A stretch of 64,000 nt of DNA from Firmicutes bacterium ADurb.Bin146 (lineage in GTDB: Bacteria; Bacillota; Clostridia; DUPQ01). The notes beneath the pieces were generated by a model. It was not told the DNA's origin, did no database searches, and saw only the letters and a list, made by a program, of their open reading frames with translations. Every line of letters begins with the position of its first letter. The stretch's first letter is position 1. Made by a program: the position numbers and the translations under genes. Shown piece after piece: positions 1-9,969 of the stretch. The stretch spans positions 1 through 64,000 of the forward strand of contig MWDI01000017.1 of NCBI GenBank assembly GCA_002070475.1, read 5' to 3'.

Positions 1-1
1 G

Positions 2-3000
2 GGAACTGATGTATATATTGACGGACAGCTTGTAACTGTTTCAGCAGGAAGTGCAGTTACAGCAGAATATATAAAAGTACCATCTTTCTATTATTCTACA
101 TATCCGGCGATTGCTTCTAATCCCCAGTTGATTGCTACATCATCGAATGAATACTACATTCCAGCCAGTGCGCTGCTTGCAGCTCCTCAGATTGTATCAA
201 ATGTCACAATCAAAGCACCTAATGATCAGATTGATGTGGGGTTCTTCAGCAGTATAGGAAGAGAATATGGAATACTTACTGATGGTTTCGGAAATCCGGT
301 TCTGGATGGATCAGGCAATCCGATAATTGATGTAAATACCATAGTAAGCCGCTCGTCTGTGCATGATGTGATTCTGTATAACGTTACGATAGACTGTACA
401 GAAACCCAGCCTAATACAATAAAAGCTGCTTTTGATGCAATATGGAACACGATTATGAACAGTGTTCCAAGGCATATTTTTGCAGACACTGTATCACAGA
501 CAGATAGAAGGCATATAGGACTGTTCGCTGGCCACATTGATGGTATGGCTGAAAATATAACTGTAGCTGGAGAAGGTGTTATAAAAATAAATGGTGCGGA
601 TATTAACACATATTCAAGGTTTACCACAGTTGGGTATATCGATGACAGGGCTATAATAAACGGAGTACAGTTTTCCGAACTTATCGGTGCAGGTACCGGA
701 ATGGGATTGTTGTCACAGCCTCTTTTTGCCGACTCGATATATGATCTTGCTACTATACAGCCGGATGTTTATGAATATCCTCTAACATCAATACCAGGAC
801 AGTCTGGCATATGGAGTGGGATAAGCACTACAGTACAGGGATTACAGAATATAAATCATTTCTCACAAGGCATATTCAGATTCATATTGTCAAAAGAAAA
901 TGATACAGTTAGCACTATATGGCAGGGAAGAGGAAATGTTTATCTACTGAATGAAGCTGGATTTAATGCTACCCAATCCGTTCTGTACTGTTCCGATGAA
1001 TACAGATATAGCGAAACACCTCAAGGTGGAGGAAGTCTGGTTTCTACTGGAGCATCATCAAATGAAACAAGATATGCTGGAATAAGCCCGCTGTCAGCAT
1101 CAAGCAGTATACTTGATAAAGGCAAATATATAATAGTCGCTAAGGTATTTGATAATGTACAGGCAAAATTCAGGTATTATGCAGTAAAGATAATCGCGGT
1201 AATCGGTGAAGACGGGACAATCGAATATGTTTTTGATGACTCTGAAAAAGTTGAAGTAACTGATTATATAAACGGAACTAGCACAGAAGGCATTTACACA
1301 AGCTGCATATGGCAGACAGCTTCAGATACTCAGGAACCGACTTTCCAGAATACCCGTTTCAAATCGCAATTCTTATCAGTTCAGCATGGATCATCACTAG
1401 ATCTGACTCTTGCAAATGATGTAAGCAGCGCAGCAGCATTCAGGGCAAGTGTGCTAAACAGTACATTCACATACTCTATAACTGAACAGGTAGGAGCTGG
1501 GTATATTACAACAAGATACTATCTGAACTTTAATACAGCAACATCAGAGTTCTACTTTTCAACAGCAAATGACACAACTATAGAAATCTATCAGATATCC
1601 AATGGATTCAATCTGGAACTGGTGGATAGTGTTGCAGATATTACAGTGAATGATGACTATGTTATTGTTGCCCAATATGGCGGCAGCAATTACCTGATTG
1701 GTACAGGAACGACAGAAGGCATAGGCGGAGCACTGGTTGTTGACGGTACATTTTCTTCTGATTTATCACTGTCACCTATGCCTGCCAACTGGAATATAAA
1801 CGAATATCAGGCCTTAAAGAGATATATATGGAATGCTCCAAATGTTGCTGCAGGTACAGTAGCTTTCCGTGAGAAATTAAGTGGAACATACTATTTAGGG
1901 TATTCAGGCAGTACATTAGCATTGACTCAGCAGCAGAATATGTGGACATATACCCAGAATGCGGGAGCAGGCGGGACACTTGGCATAATATCAAACTATC
2001 TTACATATATATATAACCCTGGAGGATCAGGCTTCACGCTTGCTCCAAATCCATATACTATTTATTTATACAAACTGGTGCCAGATGATACTGAACCGGA
2101 TTATAACACCTACCAGGGTGCAAAGCTTGTAACTTCAGACAGTTCTGTTGTACAGCAGGGCCAGTATATGATTGCTGTCAACACCGGTACCTCATATCAG
2201 GCTGTAATAATGACTGCTGCCAATACTTTAGGTATTGCTGATATAACACAGTATGCAAACGGAACAGCTTCATCCGCGCAGCTTCAGCTTCTTCTTGACG
2301 GAGCAGCAAATGAAGGGTATAAATGGAGGGTAAATACCACATCATCTACCCCTTCATTACAGAATATAAAATACAGCTCTTATCTTTCCAACTCTTCGAA
2401 TATACAGCCAGCTTTGTCTGCAACTGAAGTCCAGTGGATGTACGATGCCGTATCAGGAAGGCTTTATTACTCTTCTTCTGGCATACTATACTATTTGGCA
2501 TATACTGGAACTGCATTTACAATAACAAGTGATTTGGATAATCCTTCATATTATTATGAAATAAGGCTGTATGAAGTTAAGTACCAATATTCTTATTATG
2601 GTGTCGAACCTGTTCAGGCTTTAAATTACAATACCGATGCTACATATGTTAACAGCACTTATTATCCTGACAGGAAAATATACTTCATGCTGACTGCTCC
2701 TTTAACAACAATGGATACAACAGCAGCGTATGCTCTTGGTTCTTACGGCACAATAGACAATGCGCCGGTAGAGTCATTTAATATTACTCCGACATCAAGT
2801 TATGATTCTGTTAACAAAGTATTAACTACCACTTCCAATCTTTCTTACTACAGATGGCGTTATGCTATGAGACTTAGCGGAACTACACCATATTTATATG
2901 GATATCAGTTAAGGAATGACTCAACAAATATGTATTTAGCATTATCAACTTCGGGTGGTTCTCGTACTCTAGCAGTCGCTACAACTTCCAATGTGAATAC

Positions 3001-6000
3001 AACATTAACTGAAAATAATCAAACAGGTCAACTATCCGCAAGTAACAGTCTTCCACCCACTGGTATTGGACTTGGTAATCCTTTTTATAGGACAACTGGA
3101 ACGGAATATTCCGGTAATTCTTTATTCCTGACAGGGACATATAACAAATATTATCTATGGAAAACTCTGACTCCTGGAGTCTTTACCGTCGACACTAATC
3201 AGCTGACAGGATATTCATATCCTTATCTTTACCAAGCAACCAGTTTTACTACAGATGTCATTATTAATGAAATAAGCGAGATTGGCGATAATCTTGATTC
3301 TGATATGCATTATATGATTACTTCAGTAATAGAGAATCAGGATAATACAAGAAGTTTCTATGCAATAAGCGAGGTATTGGACGAGTTAAGTAATAAAGTC
3401 ATAACAGGCACTAATGTTACATCTCAGGCTGAAGCGATTAATAACAGTAATATACTTGATGGTTTGGGAAACATAATAGAAGAAAGCAGTACAGATATGT
3501 TAGTAATGGTGCCAGTGGAAGCAGACTGGTATCAGACAAGCACTGAGAAAAATCTGAATTTTTATCAGGACTATTTTTCTACTAATGCTGTAAAGGATTT
3601 TCTTACTGCTACAGGGAGTTCTGTATCAATCACAAGCATTGATGTTCTTTCAAGCACTCAGCCGACTGACTGGTATTATGATGCTATCTCCAAGTATCTG
3701 TTCTACACTAATGGAATAGATAGTTATTACCTAACTTATAATATTAATACTGATACCTTCTCGTTAACAACTGATAGGTCTTCTGCGACACATACATACA
3801 TATACAGATTCAAACCCACATATATTGTAAGCAGGGTTATAGATGCATCAAATGATAACCTGAAAGATGGAGACTTTATTGTAGCTGGTAGAGATGCAGA
3901 AGGATATACAGCAATAGGGATAAATGATATCGGCACTTCATTAATTGCAGATAATATTACTCAGTATATCAAAGAGACGCTTTCTGAAACTGAACGTAAT
4001 ATCATATTAAATTATATATGGAAACAACAGTATTATGATTTCTATTCAACACCATATAACCCCGTATCAGATACACAGTATTTACAGCTTTTCTCATATA
4101 TTACAGGAGGAGGATTTACGGTCGGTACTGGAACAGGATTACAGTTAAGCCCAGGTCCTATGGTTTGGCGTATAACAAGAAATAACGGATTATGGTCATT
4201 CATAAATAATCAAGCTAATTCAGATATAGGCGCAAATACCAGAGGAATTACGTTCACTGGTGATACATCGAGGCTGACTATTGCGGATACAGCAAAAACG
4301 GCAGACAGATATATTGCATCAGGATTTAGTTACTCTTTTTCTACATCAGGATATCCTGTAATTTTATGTGATACAGATGGCAATCCGGTTGCAACACCTG
4401 TTTCGGGTACACAGTATTTAGCACTGGCAAGATATAACGGAGTTAATTATTCTGCAGTTAAGAACAGTTCCGGTACGATTACTCTTGTTAACTATACTTC
4501 AAGCACTTATCAGGATACAGGATGTTTGTGGACAGCCGCAGAGAATGTGGGTGGTATAACTCTAATTAATGGGGGAAGATATATTTCCGCAATTGCTGGA
4601 GGAAGTATTACTTCTGCAACAACATCAAGTGGCACATGGGGATTAAGCGGAACTGGCCAGATGAGCTATTCAACATTTAACTTCCCTTATTATGCTTCCT
4701 CAAGAAGTATCAGTATGACTTCAGATACGGGGACATATTCATCAAGGTTATATAATTACACATACAGCGGAGGAGTGGGAACTCTTGTACCAACTACTTC
4801 TGCTGGGAGTAATAAAGTGCTTGTTTTCAGAACAGGAACAACATATTATGCATTGGCTATTAATAAAAACAACTTTAGATATGTAACCCTTGGTGGTGTA
4901 TCAGTTCAGTCAAATGGTACAATCACAACATCAACAAACATAGCTAATAGTAATAGAAATGCTATTTTAATAGTTGCTCAATCAGGCACAGGGATAACAA
5001 TTAGAAATGACAGTGGGTATTATCTAACGAGCAATGGTACCACTTTCAACAGAAGCACATCAGCAGGTACAACATTCTATCTTGATTCAAAGGGTTACTT
5101 CTATTACTCGCAGGGAACTGTATATACCCCCATGGTTACCCCTGCATATAATACATCATCAACAACTGGAACAACTGTATATATGTATGAACATAACTCA
5201 GGAGTGTATACTCCTGTTACAGGCAGTCTTTCTGCAGGAAAAACTTATGTTATTATGGTTTACGAAGAATCAGTGTATTACCTGATTGGAAAGGATGGCT
5301 CTATACTTACCCGTACATTTATCGGTTCAACCTTGCCAAGCGGTTGGGAGAGCAGTATAAATCCTGATCTGCATCATATATCTGCTAATGCAGGAACAAT
5401 TGGTAATTATCTTGTGTTCAGTACATTATCTGGTTTTAGCCATCTGACTATAAGCAACAACATGTTCTTGTTAACTGGTTCTCAGACTACACAGTGGGAA
5501 TACAGTTATAACGGTACATTTGGTGCGGATTCCAGATTGTATAGTGTTATCGATACTCCTCTGTCAGCAGCTCATCTTACAGTTGGAGCTACTAATCGAA
5601 TAGAGACTACTTCAACTCTCATGGATGTTATACTGTATCAAGCTTCGCTCCAGGGAGACGGAAGTTACACTCTGACAAGCAAAATTACATCTGGTGTACC
5701 TACATCAGGAACATATGTGATAGTAATATTCAAAGATGGGATATATTATGCAGTTAGATACTCGTCAAGCGGTATAATCGGGTACAATTTAGGTTCTTCT
5801 GTGCTTGCAGAAAACATAATTCCAGATTTAGTCTGGACAGCGGATGCATCAGGATTTAAGAAGGATGTGGGAGGACAGACATATTATTTAAGAAGAAATA
5901 CTGAGGGGCTTTATGCAGGCACTTTGCCAGGTTCTACATGGGCATATACATATACCAATGTGACAGCAGCTTTCACTGCAACCAATAGCTCGTCTACACC

Positions 6001-8767
6001 ACTGTATATTTTCCGGGTAGATAAAAGCTCTGAACTGGATGATGTGACAGATACAATCTCTATGCTTTCAGGAAAGGCCAAACTTACTCAGTCAGTCAGT
6101 CTTTTGGAATCCAGCAATTACGTTATAGTTGCTGAGGTAGATGAAGACAGCGACTCAATTGTAGACAGATATTATTCTTTGTCTATGAATGATATATACA
6201 ACACAAGACCCATTGATATTACTGCACTTATGAATCTTGCTTTAGGCTATAGCAGCAGTTACATAACTTTCTTTGATGCTAGCGTGTGGGTAAATCAAGG
6301 AACAGATCTGGAAGTCATCCTCAAAAATCGCGGATTTACTGATACTTATTTCTTGACAGGAGCCAAGGGCAATCTTGAGGATATGACTCCTCAGATCGAG
6401 CAGGTTGATGAGCAGGCGGTTATCGACTTAACAGACTATAAATGGCGTATTTATACATATACTATTGGAAGTGAGAGTGTATACCTTCTGGGCTATGTTG
6501 ATACATCAACTGGGGTGGATACAATATTCTATATATATTTTGATTCTGTAAACCTTCAGTTCAAGCTCACTTCTGATTACACGACAGCAGCAAGCACTTT
6601 AGGAAGAGTACAACTTTATCAGCTTGCTGCTATGACAACTGTACAGCCTACATTCCATTCATATGTAATTGAAGTAGCAGACGATAATCAGACGATATTA
6701 TCTTATCCGGTTAATCTTGTGGAGTCGCAGGATGATCTGTATATGTACTCCCAGTCTGAAGTGGAAGGCCAGATTACAAGGACAGGCGAATACCTCATAT
6801 CTGCTGTTATAGGTAATCAGTACTATACGCTGACAGTCTCTGAATTATTGAACTTATCAAATGTTGATGTTAATCCATATTTCAGCGGTAATTTCAGCAT
6901 AGATACCAATGGCAATTATTGCATATCAGTTAACAGTGAGTATATATGGAAACAGATATCCAATCCTGCTTCTGTCCTGAATTTTGAAAATACTGCATAC
7001 ACAGGTTACTATCTGTCTTCACAGAATGCTAACTTCATATATGACATTGAGAACCGTCAGCTTTCTAACGGAACAAGTTTTCTTGCATTTGATCTTGATA
7101 ATGGTTTTTATCTTTCATCGACTGCTTCAGAAGTCCCTATAAATTTATATCTTCTTGGTCAGACAGGTGTTGAAGCAGGACTGCCAGGAGGAGATTTATC
7201 ATACAATTATTTCACACAGCCTCTTACTACAATTGGAGGAGCTGTTGATTTTACCAAATTTAGTTTTACAAAGACTCTTATGCCTGATTTGAAGAGATAC
7301 GGGATAGGTTATGACGGTACTATCGGAAGCGTTGAAGGCTGGACTTTGTATAATGCTGAACAGATACTATCAACTGCTGACTCCTCTGTATTCTTTTCTG
7401 AGGGGATTACTACCACAACTGATGTTGCTTTAATGAAAGAAGATTTCATAGAAATGACCCATACTACAGAATATGACAGTACTACTGTAGATATTTCATA
7501 TTATGCACCTGCAGGTTCTGCATCATTTGTCATTGATGAAGCAAGCCAGGAGAATCCGGTTTTTGTAAATGTTATAGTAACAACCGAATTTGATGATGTT
7601 CTGCTTAATCCGGAGTATCTTCGATATCTCGCATTATGGAAAATCGCAAATATCGATCTTGGTACAGGACAAACAACACCTATTAAAACGTATGGAGACG
7701 GTTCTGATGAAGTAGGTAATTACGCATATACGTTCATAGATGGAAGAAATACTCCATATGCTGCTATACCGCTTCCAAACAGGTATGGGACAACAGCAAG
7801 CGGGGCATCTTTTGCGAGAGTTGACGGTACAGATTATACATTAAGTGATGTTGCATACGGTGAGGACTACTTTATCGCTCATACATATGTAATAACTGAT
7901 CCGGGAGTCTATTATCTAGGAGCATCATATGGTTCTGTTGCCTTTACATATCTGGCAGTAGACAACAGGGCGCTTACTGAGGAAGGTGAGACTTCTGGTC
8001 TTGGATTTGAAGACCAGTTTACAATAGACTTCTGTTACGGCGATATTTTAACATCAGTAAACGGTCTGGTACCTAATGAAGCAGTAGGGGATCTTGTATA
8101 TGTAGGATCTGATTTGTGGTACCAGAGCAATATATACCCTCAATGGATAAAAGGTACCGCTGTTAATCAGACAGATTATCTGTATATAAATGTTAATAGA
8201 ACTAAATCAGATATTGATGATACATCAAGCGTGAATTTCAAGGCTTATACTACTGCACCTATAGCACCTGGTATACTACACATAAATGATAATACTGCAG
8301 CACAAAGGTTGACAAGGAAAGTGGATTTCAGAGTTTACTCTAAAGGACTTGACGCAGCTGCATTTACAGGTGTAAGCGACAGGTTATGGGTATGTGATAT
8401 TGATGAAGATGATCATGTGACATTCTCAACTGTTCTCAATACTGGCACAGAGGAAGGTAAATACTATATCAATGTATCGCAATACGCTATTGGCGATGTA
8501 TTACAGGCTGATATTCCTGTTCTGACTACTACTAATAAGTATAAGTGGGATGTGATAGGCGGATACCTTGTGACGCTTGATGGAAGGTACCTCATCAGGA
8601 CGGCAAGCGGATATGCTTTATCATATTCTATATCTAATGCAGTATCAGTATATACATATGATGGCACACTTACGCAGGTAACAGAGCTTGTTAATGGAAC
8701 ACCATATCTGCTTATAGCATATGATGGTACTGGTAATAAGTGTGTGACTGTTAATCTGACACAATAA
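2..8767 (+). CDS. Giant repeat-containing exported protein, C-terminal part (5' end outside window)
   Basis: The frame is open from base 2, so the gene begins upstream and at least 2,921 codons are visible; the TTG at 128 is only an internal codon. The visible protein is rich in Tyr, Thr, Ser, Asn and Gly, has almost no Cys and shows no membrane segment. About 12 divergent modules of 130-180 residues follow each other over nt 1,110-7,170 and again near 8,445-8,767. Each module carries a 'G-x-Y-(V/I)-I-x-A' strand, an aromatic 'YY-x-L' strand, a Trp ('Y-x-W' or 'IW'), then 'YYL', and ends with '(I/V)-x-LY'. Nt 7,170-8,440 lacks the module. The protein ends without an LPXTG motif or C-terminal membrane anchor, so any anchoring signal must lie upstream. 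The composition suggests an extracellular beta-rich adhesin or polymer-binding protein; I do not recognise a named family. A terminator follows. Confidence 0.85.
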   Translation, partial: GTDVYIDGQLVTVSAGSAVTAEYIKVPSFYYSTYPAIASNPQLIATSSNEYYIPASALLAAPQIVSNVTIKAPNDQIDVGFFSSIGREYGILTDGFGNPVLDGSGNPIIDVNTIVSRSSVHDVILYNVTIDCTETQPNTIKAAFDAIWNTIMNSVPRHIFADTVSQTDRRHIGLFAGHIDGMAENITVAGEGVIKINGADINTYSRFTTVGYIDDRAIINGVQFSELIGAGTGMGLLSQPLFADSIYDLATIQPDVYEYPLTSIPGQSGIWSGISTTVQGLQNINHFSQGIFRFILSKENDTVSTIWQGRGNVYLLNEAGFNATQSVLYCSDEYRYSETPQGGGSLVSTGASSNETRYAGISPLSASSSILDKGKYIIVAKVFDNVQAKFRYYAVKIIAVIGEDGTIEYVFDDSEKVEVTDYINGTSTEGIYTSCIWQTASDTQEPTFQNTRFKSQFLSVQHGSSLDLTLANDVSSAAAFRASVLNSTFTYSITEQVGAGYITTRYYLNFNTATSEFYFSTANDTTIEIYQISNGFNLELVDSVADITVNDDYVIVAQYGGSNYLIGTGTTEGIGGALVVDGTFSSDLSLSPMPANWNINEYQALKRYIWNAPNVAAGTVAFREKLSGTYYLGYSGSTLALTQQQNMWTYTQNAGAGGTLGIISNYLTYIYNPGGSGFTLAPNPYTIYLYKLVPDDTEPDYNTYQGAKLVTSDSSVVQQGQYMIAVNTGTSYQAVIMTAANTLGIADITQYANGTASSAQLQLLLDGAANEGYKWRVNTTSSTPSLQNIKYSSYLSNSSNIQPALSATEVQWMYDAVSGRLYYSSSGILYYLAYTGTAFTITSDLDNPSYYYEIRLYEVKYQYSYYGVEPVQALNYNTDATYVNSTYYPDRKIYFMLTAPLTTMDTTAAYALGSYGTIDNAPVESFNITPTSSYDSVNKVLTTTSNLSYYRWRYAMRLSGTTPYLYGYQLRNDSTNMYLALSTSGGSRTLAVATTSNVNTTLTENNQTGQLSASNSLPPTGIGLGNPFYRTTGTEYSGNSLFLTGTYNKYYLWKTLTPGVFTVDTNQLTGYSYPYLYQATSFTTDVIINEISEIGDNLDSDMHYMITSVIENQDNTRSFYAISEVLDELSNKVITGTNVTSQAEAINNSNILDGLGNIIEESSTDMLVMVPVEADWYQTSTEKNLNFYQDYFSTNAVKDFLTATGSSVSITSIDVLSSTQPTDWYYDAISKYLFYTNGIDSYYLTYNINTDTFSLTTDRSSATHTYIYRFKPTYIVSRVIDASNDNLKDGDFIVAGRDAEGYTAIGINDIGTSLIADNITQYIKETLSETERNIILNYIWKQQYYDFYSTPYNPVSDTQYLQLFSYITGGGFTVGTGTGLQLSPGPMVWRITRNNGLWSFINNQANSDIGANTRGITFTGDTSRLTIADTAKTADRYIASGFSYSFSTSGYPVILCDTDGNPVATPVSGTQYLALARYNGVNYSAVKNSSGTITLVNYTSSTYQDTGCLWTAAENVGGITLINGGRYISAIAGGSITSATTSSGTWGLSGTGQMSYSTFNFPYYASSRSISMTSDTGTYSSRLYNYTYSGGVGTLVPTTSAGSNKVLVFRTGTTYYALAINKNNFRYVTLGGVSVQSNGTITTSTNIANSNRNAILIVAQSGTGITIRNDSGYYLTSNGTTFNRSTSAGTTFYLDSKGYFYYSQGTVYTPMVTPAYNTSSTTGTTVYMYEHNSGVYTPVTGSLSAGKTYVIMVYEESVYYLIGKDGSILTRTFIGSTLPSGWESSINPDLHHISANAGTIGNYLVFSTLSGFSHLTISNNMFLLTGSQTTQWEYSYNGTFGADSRLYSVIDTPLSAAHLTVGATNRIETTSTLMDVILYQASLQGDGSYTLTSKITSGVPTSGTYVIVIFKDGIYYAVRYSSSGIIGYNLGSSVLAENIIPDLVWTADASGFKKDVGGQTYYLRRNTEGLYAGTLPGSTWAYTYTNVTAAFTATNSSSTPLYIFRVDKSSELDDVTDTISMLSGKAKLTQSVSLLESSNYVIVAEVDEDSDSIVDRYYSLSMNDIYNTRPIDITALMNLALGYSSSYITFFDASVWVNQGTDLEVILKNRGFTDTYFLTGAKGNLEDMTPQIEQVDEQAVIDLTDYKWRIYTYTIGSESVYLLGYVDTSTGVDTIFYIYFDSVNLQFKLTSDYTTAASTLGRVQLYQLAAMTTVQPTFHSYVIEVADDNQTILSYPVNLVESQDDLYMYSQSEVEGQITRTGEYLISAVIGNQYYTLTVSELLNLSNVDVNPYFSGNFSIDTNGNYCISVNSEYIWKQISNPASVLNFENTAYTGYYLSSQNANFIYDIENRQLSNGTSFLAFDLDNGFYLSSTASEVPINLYLLGQTGVEAGLPGGDLSYNYFTQPLTTIGGAVDFTKFSFTKTLMPDLKRYGIGYDGTIGSVEGWTLYNAEQILSTADSSVFFSEGITTTTDVALMKEDFIEMTHTTEYDSTTVDISYYAPAGSASFVIDEASQENPVFVNVIVTTEFDDVLLNPEYLRYLALWKIANIDLGTGQTTPIKTYGDGSDEVGNYAYTFIDGRNTPYAAIPLPNRYGTTASGASFARVDGTDYTLSDVAYGEDYFIAHTYVITDPGVYYLGASYGSVAFTYLAVDNRALTEEGETSGLGFEDQFTIDFCYGDILTSVNGLVPNEAVGDLVYVGSDLWYQSNIYPQWIKGTAVNQTDYLYINVNRTKSDIDDTSSVNFKAYTTAPIAPGILHINDNTAAQRLTRKVDFRVYSKGLDAAAFTGVSDRLWVCDIDEDDHVTFSTVLNTGTEEGKYYINVSQYAIGDVLQADIPVLTTTNKYKWDVIGGYLVTLDGRYLIRTASGYALSYSISNAVSVYTYDGTLTQVTELVNGTPYLLIAYDGTGNKCVTVNLTQ

Positions 8768-8803
8768 TAAAAAGCGGTATTTCCTTTTGAATAACTTCTT
8801 TTC

Positions 8804-8829
8804 GATCTCATAGTTTATGAGATCTTTTT
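8804..8829 (+). terminator. Rho-independent terminator of the giant gene
   Basis: A perfect 8-bp stem GATCTCAT/ATGAGATC with a 5-base loop (AGTTT) is followed directly by five T. It starts 37 bases after the stop codon of the giant gene and separates it from the GH172 pair. Confidence 0.9.
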
Positions 8830-8846
8830 AAATTTTCATAAATCAA

Positions 8847-8875
8847 TTGTTTGTTGATGTAATGCATAATACAAT
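8847..8875 (+). promoter_or_regulatory. Candidate promoter of the GH172 pair
   Basis: TTGTTT (8847-8852), 17-base spacer and TACAAT (8870-8875) lie 25 bases before the first GH172 start codon and downstream of the terminator. The match to the sigma-A consensus is moderate. Confidence 0.45.
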
Positions 8876-8899
8876 TAACAGAGAAAAGGAGATTGTGTA

Positions 8900-9964
8900 A
8901 TGTTTGAGAATCTTTCACAGTATAAAAATTTCAAGGCGAAAAGAATAAGTTCATATGACAAAACAGGCGGTAATTCGGACAGATGGGTTATTGATGCGCA
9001 ATCTTCGCGGACTATTGCAGATATAGAAGGTCCTGGGAAAATAAGCCATATCTGGTGTACTATATTCGGAAAATGGGGAGAAGAGGATAAAAGGGAGTTT
9101 GATACATACTCGCTTCGAAAAGTCTTAATCAGAATGTACTGGGATGATGAGAAGGAACCATCAGTAGACTGCCCGATTGGTGATTTCTTCGGGCTCGGAC
9201 ATGCTCGCGCATACTCATATCAGTGCGCTTTTTTCAATACATCATGTAATGATTCTATAGAGGGAACCATAAATCCAAGAATAGCGATGAACTGCTGGAT
9301 ACCTATGCCTTTTAGAAAGAAGGCAAGGATTGAAGTTGTTAATGAACAGGATATAAACATAATCATATATTTCTATGTAGATTATCAGGAACATAAGGAG
9401 ATATCTACGGATACCCTGTATTTCCATGCCCAGTGGAAGAGAGAAAAACCAGTAGCAATTAAAGATAATGGTGGTGTTAACCTAACAGATAAGAATAACT
9501 ATCTCATACTTGAAGCATTTGGGAAAGGACACTACATCGGAACCAACATGAGCATTGACAATACTGAGGGTAACTGGTGGGGTGAAGGGGATGATATGAT
9601 CTTTGTGGACAGGGATAATGATGATAAATGGCCTCCGGATCTGCATGGTACAGGTTCTGAAGATTATCTCTGCCATGCATGGGGAATGCAGAAGGTCAGT
9701 CATTTATATAGCGGCCAGCCATGGTGTGAGTATAACGAGTACGGAAATACTCATCATAACAAAGGTAAAGTCTGTGTATACAGATATCATGTCATTGATC
9801 CAATTCCTTTCAAAAAAAGTATAAGGGTCAGCATTGAGCATGGCCACGCAAACGACAGAGGGGATGACATATCTTCTGTTGCATATTGGTATCAGGATGA
9901 ACCGCATACTGTATTTGTTAAGATGATTCCTGCAGAAAAAAGAATTCCTGAGGAAAGAAGGTAA
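8900..9964 (+). CDS. GH172 family (DUF2961) glycoside hydrolase, first of a pair
   Basis: 354 residues with the DUF2961 (PF11175) pattern: 'ADIEGPGKI' near residues 40-48 with a following 'HIWCT', 'PIGDFFG' near 92-98, 'WWGEGDD' at 226-232 and 'GTGSEDY' at 250-256. The family is now GH172. Characterised members are a Bifidobacterium alpha-D-fructofuranosidase (difructose anhydride I) and bacterial D-arabinofuranosidases that attack mycobacterial D-arabinan. The glutamates in the two G-E-D/S-E-D motifs (E229, E254) are my candidates for the catalytic pair. No signal peptide is present, so it should act in the cytoplasm on an imported oligosaccharide. The start is supported by AAAGGAG seven bases upstream. 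The gene is 5 bases ahead of a paralogue. The actual substrate cannot be decided from sequence. Confidence 0.9.
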   Translation: MFENLSQYKNFKAKRISSYDKTGGNSDRWVIDAQSSRTIADIEGPGKISHIWCTIFGKWGEEDKREFDTYSLRKVLIRMYWDDEKEPSVDCPIGDFFGLGHARAYSYQCAFFNTSCNDSIEGTINPRIAMNCWIPMPFRKKARIEVVNEQDINIIIYFYVDYQEHKEISTDTLYFHAQWKREKPVAIKDNGGVNLTDKNNYLILEAFGKGHYIGTNMSIDNTEGNWWGEGDDMIFVDRDNDDKWPPDLHGTGSEDYLCHAWGMQKVSHLYSGQPWCEYNEYGNTHHNKGKVCVYRYHVIDPIPFKKSIRVSIEHGHANDRGDDISSVAYWYQDEPHTVFVKMIPAEKRIPEERR

Positions 9965-9969
9965 TACAG

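Noticed and set aside
226-627. 133-codon open frame on the minus strand within the giant gene
   Set aside because: No ribosome site and no coding character; it is an antisense shadow of the repeat protein, like other long antisense frames in this window.
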